Shown here in pieces: positions 1 to 4,200 of a DNA stretch of 5,545 bases. The stretch is from Streptomyces speibonae (GTDB lineage Bacteria; Actinomycetota; Actinomycetes; Streptomycetales; Streptomycetaceae), in contig KL568536.1 of the NCBI GenBank assembly GCA_000715605.1, positions 125,774 to 131,318 on the forward strand, in the 5' to 3' direction. A program made the position numbers and the translations under genes. The notes under the pieces are model-generated. The model did no database searches. It saw only the letters and a list, made by a program, of their open reading frames with translations, and was not told the DNA's origin. How positions within the stretch are numbered: position 1 is the first letter of the stretch; each line of letters starts with the position of its first letter.

Positions 1-152
1 TCGCCGGCCTGCGCCGCGGCCGCCGCTTCGACTTCTTCTGCCTCAACGACGTCGATGTGCCGCCCGGCGAGCGGGAGCGGGTCGCCGCCCGGATGAACGC
101 GTTCCTCGAGCACTACTTCCCCTTCCCGAGCCCCTTCGAGAAGCAACGGTGA
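1..152 (+). CDS. Stealth-family phosphotransferase, C-terminal end only
   Basis: This is the 3' end of a gene that begins before the window. The reading frame runs from base 3 to the TGA at 150-152 and encodes 49 visible residues. It contains DFFCLNDVD, the hallmark of the fourth conserved Stealth region (CR4), and ends in a FPFPSPFE segment. Both match the end of the next gene, which has DFFCLNDVD and YPFPSRFE in the same spacing. The Stealth family consists of hexose-1-phosphate transferases that build phosphate-linked surface polysaccharides and are related to the catalytic domain of animal GlcNAc-1-phosphotransferase. Only CR4 can be checked here; the catalytic regions lie outside the window. 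The stop overlaps a possible GTG start of the next gene (GTGA, 149-152), which suggests one transcript. The family call is firm and the substrate is unknown. Confidence 0.85.
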   Translation, partial: AGLRRGRRFDFFCLNDVDVPPGERERVAARMNAFLEHYFPFPSPFEKQR

Positions 153-166
153 GGGGGGCCGGGAGC

Positions 167-1981
167 ATGGACATCCGTCATCGCGTCCCGGCACGAGCGG
201 GTCTGCGGGCCGCCCGGCGACTCCTGGCGCGTCCGGCGCGTCCGGCGCCCTGGGCGGCCGCCCTGCTGTGGGCGCTGCGCGCGGTCCCCGCCCGGCGCCG
301 GCTGCGCACCGCCGTCCCCGGACTGCGCCGGGTCGCCTTCGGGCCGACGCGGCTGTACGGCCGTACGGTCGCCGACTACACCGCGGCGGAGGCCGCCGAG
401 GCCGACCTCGAGCGGGTGTGCGGACTGCTGGAAGGACTCGGCATCCCCTACTTCCTGGTCCCCACCGGCCACGGGCACGGCGCACCGCGTCAGGTCGTCG
501 GCGTCGAGGAGACCCACCGCGACGCGGTCCTCACCCGGGCCGCCCACCGCCTCGCGGGCACCGCCGGGTACGTCGGCGCCGTCGGACCGGACGGCACCGT
601 GACGACCGCGGTGCTGTGGGCCGACGGGAAGCTGCCGCGGGCGCTGCGCCGGGCCGCCGTGCTGCGTACCGGCACGGTGCGCCTCGGCCCGGAGGGACAG
701 GTGCTCAGCGGCCTGGAGTCGGGGTGCGACATCGAGTTCTGGCGCCGGGGCCGGGACCTGGAGACCGGACGGGACGGGGATCCCCCGTGGCTCACCGTGC
801 CCGGCAGCCGGCTCCCGGACGTCTTCGGCGCGGCTCTCGTCGCCCCGCGCCGCAACCCCGTGACGGAGGTGCTCCCGGCGGCGGCGCGGCGCCCGGCCGC
901 GGTGGAGCTTCGCCGGCGCAGCGTGCCCACCTTCGCGCCGTTCGCCGAGCCGGGCGTCGACGAGGTGTGCTTCCCCGTCGACGCCGTGTACACCTGGGTC
1001 GACGGGGACGACCCGGTGCTGGCCGCGAAGCGCCGCGCCCACCGGGCGCCGTCCGGCGGCGGCATCGCCCCGCGCGAGACCGGCCCCTCCCGCTACACCA
1101 GCCACGACGAGCTGAAGTACGCGCTGCGCTCACTGGAGATGTACGCCGGGTTCGTCCGGCGGGTCCACCTCGTCACCGACGCCCAGCTCCCCGACTGGCT
1201 GGACCCGGACGCGGAGGGCCTGACGGTGGTCGACCACCGGGACATCCTCCCGGCCGACGCGCTGCCCGTGTTCAACTCGCACGCGATCGAGAGCAGGCTG
1301 CACCACATCCCCGGCCTGTCGGAGCACTACCTCTACTTCAACGACGACGTCTTCATCAACCGCCCCGTGGACGCCGAGCACTTCTTCCACGGCAACGGCA
1401 TCGCCCGCATCCCGCTGTCCCCGCTGAAGATCGGCGTCGGCGCCCCGCACCCGCTCGAGCCGGCCCCGAACTCCGCGGGCAAGAACGCCCGCGAGGTGAT
1501 CCGCCGCTTCCACGGCCGGTACATCGCCCACAAGGCGCTGCACACCCCGCACCCCCAGCTGCTGTCGGTCATGCGCGAGATGGAACGCCTCGGGATCGAC
1601 GAACTCGGCCGGACCTCCTACTCCCGCTTCCGCTCCACCGCCGACGTCGCCCCGGCGTCCACCCTCCACCACCACTGGGCGATCGCCACCGGCCGCGCCG
1701 TCCCGGCCGACTACCGGTTCCGCTACGTGCAGCTGGGCACCCCCGACATGCGGCGCCGCCTGGCCCGTCTCGCGGCCGGCGAGGACGTCGACTTCTTCTG
1801 CCTCAACGACGTGGACACCGCCCCGGCGGACAGGGCGCGGGCGCGGACCGCCCTCCACGCCTTCCTGGAACGCAAGTACCCCTTCCCCAGCCGCTTCGAG
1901 AGCGCCCCGCGCCCGGCCCGCCGCCCGGCCGTCCCCTTCACCACGACGCTGCCCCACCGGCCGGCCCGGCTCCGTGAGTGA
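167..1981 (+). CDS. Stealth-family sugar-phosphate transferase (complete)
   Basis: This is a complete 604-residue protein that probably transfers hexose-1-phosphate to a surface polysaccharide. All the main Stealth signatures are visible. CR1 is VDAVYTWVDGDDP (residues 271-283). CR2 starts at SRYTSHDELKYALRS (from 308) and continues through VTDAQLPDWL, FNSHAIES (369-376) and FNDDVF (391-396). A His-rich LHHHWA lies in the CR3 area. CR4 is FFCLNDV (543-549). The Asp residues of the WVDGDD and FNDDV motifs are the likely catalytic or metal-binding ones by family analogy. The first ~265 residues match no domain I can name; they begin very Arg/Ala-rich with a short hydrophobic stretch (AALLWAL), not a convincing signal peptide. 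I chose the ATG at 167 because a purine-rich AGGGGGG (152-158) lies 8 bases upstream. A GTG at 149, overlapping the previous stop, would add six residues and allow translational coupling. The product is a tandem paralogue of the preceding gene. The donor sugar and the polymer are unknown. Confidence 0.92.
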   Translation: MDIRHRVPARAGLRAARRLLARPARPAPWAAALLWALRAVPARRRLRTAVPGLRRVAFGPTRLYGRTVADYTAAEAAEADLERVCGLLEGLGIPYFLVPTGHGHGAPRQVVGVEETHRDAVLTRAAHRLAGTAGYVGAVGPDGTVTTAVLWADGKLPRALRRAAVLRTGTVRLGPEGQVLSGLESGCDIEFWRRGRDLETGRDGDPPWLTVPGSRLPDVFGAALVAPRRNPVTEVLPAAARRPAAVELRRRSVPTFAPFAEPGVDEVCFPVDAVYTWVDGDDPVLAAKRRAHRAPSGGGIAPRETGPSRYTSHDELKYALRSLEMYAGFVRRVHLVTDAQLPDWLDPDAEGLTVVDHRDILPADALPVFNSHAIESRLHHIPGLSEHYLYFNDDVFINRPVDAEHFFHGNGIARIPLSPLKIGVGAPHPLEPAPNSAGKNAREVIRRFHGRYIAHKALHTPHPQLLSVMREMERLGIDELGRTSYSRFRSTADVAPASTLHHHWAIATGRAVPADYRFRYVQLGTPDMRRRLARLAAGEDVDFFCLNDVDTAPADRARARTALHAFLERKYPFPSRFESAPRPARRPAVPFTTTLPHRPARLRE

Positions 1982-2050
1982 CCCACGGCCTCACCCTGCG
2001 GCGGCGCGGTCGCGGGGCCCTGGGATCCGTGCTGTGCTGGAAGCAGTCGC

Positions 2051-2055
2051 AGGAG
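2051..2055 (+). promoter_or_regulatory. Ribosome-binding site deciding the DUF2182 start
   Basis: AGGAG lies 9 bases before the ATG at 2065. It is a good Shine-Dalgarno match and is the reason to prefer this ATG over the in-frame GTG at 1978. That GTG overlaps the Stealth stop codon as GTGA (1978-1981) but has no recognisable ribosome-binding site before it. Confidence 0.7.
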
Positions 2056-2064
2056 TACGCGCCG

Positions 2065-2904
2065 ATGCGCCACACCCGGATCCCCACCGTCGCCTCCGCC
2101 CCGCGGCCGCCCGCGCCGACCGGAGCGGGCGGGGCGCTGCTCCCGGCCCGCCGGCTCGCCGCCGCCTGGCTGCTGATCGTCCTGATCACGGTGCCCGCCT
2201 GGGTACTGACGATCGGACAGGCCCGGGACATGGGGGTCGGACCCGGCACGATGGGCACGGCCCTGCCGCTGTTCCTGCTGCTGTGGGTGACGATGATGGC
2301 GGCCATGATGCTGCCGTCCATGGCGCCGGTGGCCGTCACCTGGGTCCGCGCGATCGGCCGGCGGTCCTCCGGCTGGACGCGGACCGCGCGCACCACCGAG
2401 TTCGTGGGCGGCTACCTGCTGGTGTGGACCGCCTTCGGCCTGCTCGCCTACGCGGCCCTGGCCGTCACCGGCGGCCTGGTGGAGGACCACCCCACCGCCG
2501 GGCGCTGGATCGCAGCGGCCGCCTTCCTGCTCGCGGGCCTGTACCAGCTCGGCCCCCTCAAGAACGTCTGTCTGCGGCACTGCCGCGACCCCATGGGCCA
2601 CCTGGTGCGCTACGCCGGGTTCCGCCGGCCCGCCCGCGACCTCCGGGTGGGCCTGCACCACGGCGCCTACTGCGTGGGCTGCTGCGCGGGGCTGATGGTC
2701 GTCCTGGTGCCCCTCGGCGTGATGAACGTGGCGGCGATGGCGGCGCTGGCCGTGGTGATCTTCGTGGAGAAGCTGTGGTCCCGCGGCCCGTTGCTGGCCA
2801 GGGCGGTGGGCATCACCTTCCTGGTCCTGGCCGCGCTGGCCCCGACCCAGGACTGGCTGCTCCCGGGACTTCAGGCAACGATGCCGATGACGAACGACAT
2901 GTGA
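2065..2904 (+). CDS. DUF2182 multi-pass membrane protein, predicted metal-binding
   Basis: This is a 279-residue integral membrane protein of the DUF2182 family, described as predicted metal-binding but without an established function. Hydrophobic segments lie at about residues 33-50, 66-90, 112-136, 147-163, 203-240 (probably two helices) and 250-270. Family-type motifs are the Met-rich MMAAMMLPSMAPV (77-89), YQLGPLKNVCLRHCRDP (160-176, Cys169, His172, Cys173) and GLHHGAYCVGCCAGLM (196-211, Cys203, Cys206, Cys207). The Met, His and Cys residues in or beside membrane helices would suit soft-metal binding, but that is inference. A GTG at 1978 would add 29 residues of non-hydrophobic, Arg-containing sequence; the ATG with AGGAG is better supported. 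The gene follows the Stealth gene in the same direction with no obvious terminator between them, so co-transcription is possible, although no functional link is known. Its 3' end faces the convergent DUF1326 gene, a family often found beside DUF2182. Confidence 0.9.
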   Translation: MRHTRIPTVASAPRPPAPTGAGGALLPARRLAAAWLLIVLITVPAWVLTIGQARDMGVGPGTMGTALPLFLLLWVTMMAAMMLPSMAPVAVTWVRAIGRRSSGWTRTARTTEFVGGYLLVWTAFGLLAYAALAVTGGLVEDHPTAGRWIAAAAFLLAGLYQLGPLKNVCLRHCRDPMGHLVRYAGFRRPARDLRVGLHHGAYCVGCCAGLMVVLVPLGVMNVAAMAALAVVIFVEKLWSRGPLLARAVGITFLVLAALAPTQDWLLPGLQATMPMTNDM

Positions 2905-2906
2905 GA

Positions 2907-2936
2907 GTGGGGCCCCACCCGGAGAGTGGGCCTCAC
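2907..2936 (+). terminator. Stem-loop after the DUF2182 gene, probable terminator
   Basis: The 5' arm GTGGGGCCCCAC (2907-2918) pairs with GTGGGCCTCAC (2926-2936) across a seven-base loop. This gives 11 pairs with one bulged C (2913) and one G-U pair. It begins two bases after the DUF2182 stop and lies between two convergent genes, where it could end transcripts from either side. There is no T-run after it, as is common for actinomycete terminators. The two arms also look like a direct duplication (GAGAGTGGG starting at 2903 and at 2922). Confidence 0.55.
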
Positions 2937-2937
2937 C

Positions 2938-2979
2938 CGTCATTCATCACCTGTCATTCATCACCCGTCATTCATCGGG
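2938..2979. repeat. Three-copy 14-bp tandem repeat between convergent genes
   Basis: Three adjacent 14-base units lie at 2938-2951, 2952-2965 and 2966-2979, with the core GTCATTCATC on the plus strand. The first two differ only at their first base; the third diverges in its last three bases (GGG instead of ACC). Read on the minus strand, the DUF1326 stop codon (complement of 2968-2970) lies in the unit at 2966-2979, so the repeat looks like a duplication of the 3' end of that gene into the intergenic space. Confidence 0.85.
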
Positions 2980-3642
2980 CCCGCTCCACTCGAACGGGAA
3001 GTGCTTGCTGGACCTCCCCGAGCGTTCCCAGGAGAAGCCGAACGCCTCGGCACGGTCGGTCGTGGCCCGGCCCCAGGTGGCGACCTGGCCCGGCCCGACC
3101 TCGGCACCCGGGGCGTTGAGCACCTGGACGCGGGCGCCCTCGGGCGTCGTCGGGCCGCTGAGCGCCTCGGCGACGGCCGTGACCCGGCCGGGAACCTCGG
3201 CCCGCCAGGCGCCGAGGTCCTCGTCGATCTCCACGCGCACGGGCGCGACGTCCATGCCGCGCATCTCCGGGTGGAACATCTCCCCGAACCGCGCCGGCCA
3301 CCCGCCGGCCTCCCCGCCGAAAATGGCCCCGAGCGCGGCCCGCTGCCGCTCGTCGGCCCGCTCGTCCAGGAACACCGCGGCGTACGGATCGGTGTGGGTG
3401 CCCTCCCAGGGGTTGCCGGTGAAGGAACCGATCATCAGGACGTTCAGCCCGTCGAGCCGCACATCCCCGAAGCTCCCTTCCCGCACGTGCCAGACCAGCA
3501 CACCCTCGCAGTCGCCGTACGTCGGAGGCTGGGCGAACGTACAGGGGCAGGGTATGGCGCACTTGCACACGTCGAACCAGTCGCCGGTGAGATGCCAGCG
3601 GGTACCGGTGCCGACGTGATCGGCGGTGGCGTGATCGCTCAT
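2968..3642 (-). CDS. DUF1326 domain-containing cysteine-rich protein
   Basis: This is a 224-residue protein that looks soluble, with no signal peptide or membrane segment. It matches the DUF1326 family, whose biochemical function is not established. The signature lies near the N-terminus: WHLTGDWFDVCKCAIPCPC (residues 16-34), followed by PPTYGDCEG. This gives Cys26, Cys28, Cys32, Cys34 and Cys45, a cluster suited to binding a metal ion or to thiol chemistry (inference). The rest of the domain includes LMIGSFTGNPWEG and the motif EMFHPEMRGMD. The ATG is supported by GGGAGGGAAG upstream (complement of about 3647-3656). The gene converges on the DUF2182 membrane protein gene; the two families commonly neighbour each other in genomes, suggesting they act in one process. 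Here they cannot share an operon because they lie on opposite strands. The stop codon lies inside a tandem repeat. Confidence 0.9.
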   Translation of the reverse strand: MSDHATADHVGTGTRWHLTGDWFDVCKCAIPCPCTFAQPPTYGDCEGVLVWHVREGSFGDVRLDGLNVLMIGSFTGNPWEGTHTDPYAAVFLDERADERQRAALGAIFGGEAGGWPARFGEMFHPEMRGMDVAPVRVEIDEDLGAWRAEVPGRVTAVAEALSGPTTPEGARVQVLNAPGAEVGPGQVATWGRATTDRAEAFGFSWERSGRSSKHFPFEWSGPDE

Positions 3643-3659
3643 CTCGCTTCCCTCCCGCC

Positions 3660-3674
3660 GAGCCGGAACGGCTC
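3660..3674 (-). promoter_or_regulatory. Inverted repeat just upstream of the DUF1326 gene, possible operator
   Basis: GAGCCG and CGGCTC are separated by three bases (GAA on the plus strand), a perfect 6-3-6 inverted repeat. It lies 18-32 bases upstream of the DUF1326 start, directly before its ribosome-binding site. It could be a repressor-binding site or a 5' leader hairpin. No convincing -10/-35 pair was found near it, and a short GC-rich palindrome can occur by chance. Confidence 0.35.
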
Positions 3675-3840
3675 ACTCGGAGTGGCAAGACCGCGCGCCC
3701 ACGAGCCCGCGCCCGACACGACGAGACGGCCTCCCTTCCAGCTTGCACCCCGACTCCCACGGAGGGAACCCACCCCCGGGCTGAGAACGGTGCCCAGCAA
3801 GAGGCGCCTGTCCGCACAGGGACGCCGCGACGGACAACAA
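3675..3840. other. Gene-free spacer with one weak hairpin
   Basis: I see no coding sequence with support here. The promoter of the DUF1326 gene should lie in this stretch, but I cannot place a -10/-35 pair. One imperfect stem-loop is present: GGCGCCTGT (3803-3811) pairs with ACAGG and CGCC (3816-3826) around a CCGC loop, with a two-base GA bulge. It lies beyond the tRNA terminator on the minus strand and may back it up. Confidence 0.4.
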
Positions 3841-3872
3841 CGAAGGGCCCCCTGTTTCCAGGGGGCCCTTCG
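3841..3872 (-). terminator. Strong intrinsic terminator of the tRNA-Ser gene
   Basis: This is a perfect 14-bp stem (CGAAGGGCCCCCTG with its complement) closed by a four-base loop, GAAA when read on the minus strand. It lies 21 bases after the tRNA 3' end. On the minus strand the stem is followed by a T-rich tract (TTGTTGTCC), which fits factor-independent termination of the tRNA transcript. On the plus strand no T-tract follows. Confidence 0.85.
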
Positions 3873-3893
3873 ACATCGTGCCCGGTGAGGCAC

Positions 3894-3981
3894 TGGCGGA
3901 GGATACGAGATTCGAACTCGTGAGGGGTTGCCCCCAACACGCTTTCCAAGCGTGCGCCCTAGGCCTCTAGGCGAATCCTCC
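3894..3981 (-). tRNA. tRNA-Ser (anticodon GGA), CCA encoded
   Basis: This is a complete class II tRNA that reads UCC and UCU codons. The acceptor stem is GGAGGAT paired with ATCCTCC, followed by discriminator G and an encoded CCA (complement of 3894-3896). The anticodon stem CACGC/GCGTG encloses TTGGAAA, giving anticodon GGA (complement of 3945-3947). A long variable arm, GGGG-GCAA-CCCC, is typical of serine tRNAs. The T arm is ACGAG-TTCGAAT-CTCGT. All stems pair without mismatches that I can see. The mature tRNA body is 85 bases plus CCA. It is followed by a strong terminator hairpin and appears to be transcribed alone. Confidence 0.97.
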
Positions 3982-3988
3982 GCCGGAA

Positions 3989-3994
3989 ACATTA
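3989..3994 (-). promoter_or_regulatory. Candidate -10 element of the tRNA-Ser gene
   Basis: On the minus strand TAATGT fits the TANNNT -10 pattern and lies 7 bases before the mature tRNA 5' end, so the transcript would start at or next to that end. No recognisable -35 box is found 16-18 bases upstream, so the call is weak. Confidence 0.35.
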
Positions 3995-4044
3995 CATGAC
4001 CGAGAGGAGTGCTCGCGAACTCGTTCCGGGGCCGGGACATGGGG

Positions 4045-4050
4045 TAGCCT
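4045..4050 (+). promoter_or_regulatory. Candidate -10 element of the SRP RNA gene
   Basis: TAGCCT fits the actinomycete TAGNNT -10 pattern. It predicts transcription starting at about 4057, which is where the terminal helix of the SRP RNA begins by base pairing. This agreement between two independent cues is the main support. The -35 region (about 4021-4027) shows no clear match to TTGACA. Confidence 0.5.
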
Positions 4051-4056
4051 CTGCGT

Positions 4057-4145
4057 AGCCCCTCACGCGGCGCTATCTGACTGAACTCCCCCAGGGCCGG
4101 AAGGCAGCAAGGGTAGGTTGGCTCTGGCGGGTGCGTGGGGGGCGC
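4057..4145 (+). ncRNA. ffs: Signal recognition particle RNA, small bacterial type (4.5S)
   Basis: This is the RNA core of the signal recognition particle; it binds Ffh and targets nascent membrane and secreted proteins to FtsY. The apical domain is diagnostic: the GGAA tetraloop (4099-4102) is closed by CC/GG and followed by GCAGCA on the 3' side, the conserved Ffh-binding internal loop. The ends close in an 11-bp helix: GCCCCTCACGC (4058-4068) pairs with GCGTGGGGGGC (4133-4143) with one G-U pair. The length and the absence of an Alu domain fit the small type. The exact ends are estimated from this helix and the predicted start. The gene lies just upstream of dnaX in the same direction, an arrangement known in streptomycetes. 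Confidence 0.93.
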
Positions 4146-4187
4146 TTGCGTGTGCGGTGGGCCGGGCCGGTTGTCAGTGGGCGCCTA

Positions 4188-4193
4188 TAACCT
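4188..4193 (+). promoter_or_regulatory. Candidate -10 element for a leaderless dnaX transcript
   Basis: TAACCT fits TANNNT and would place the transcription start at about 4200-4201, on the GTG start codon of dnaX. There is no good ribosome-binding site before that GTG, consistent with a leaderless mRNA, which is common in Streptomyces. A TTGTCA at 4171-4176 is too close to serve as a -35 box for this element. Confidence 0.4.
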
Positions 4194-4200
4194 CGTAGGC

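Noticed and set aside
268..1977. Long open frame (569 residues) overlapping the second Stealth gene in another plus-strand frame
   Set aside because: Its product is Arg/Pro/Gly-rich low complexity, typical of a shifted frame in high-GC DNA, and the Stealth frame carries all the family motifs.
1723..2943. Long minus-strand open frame across the end of the Stealth gene and the DUF2182 gene
   Set aside because: It is a His/Gln/Gly/Arg-rich antisense shadow with no recognisable domain and conflicts with two well-supported plus-strand genes.
2926..3888. Plus-strand open frame opposite the DUF1326 gene, beginning in the tandem repeat
   Set aside because: It has no family motif, its start lies in the repeat, and it runs through the tRNA terminator; the minus-strand frame has the clear DUF1326 signature.
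3894..3981. tRNA-Ser as an integration site for a mobile element occupying the left side
   Set aside because: The 3' end of the tRNA points to the less conserved left side, but I found no second copy of the tRNA 3' segment in the window and no integrase or excisionase gene.
3639..4040. Minus-strand open frame spanning the tRNA-Ser gene
   Set aside because: It reads through a complete tRNA and a terminator hairpin, so it is not a credible protein gene.
4144..4180. Terminator between the SRP RNA and dnaX
   Set aside because: The GC-rich run here forms no clear long stem and has no T-tract, so I could not support a terminator call.
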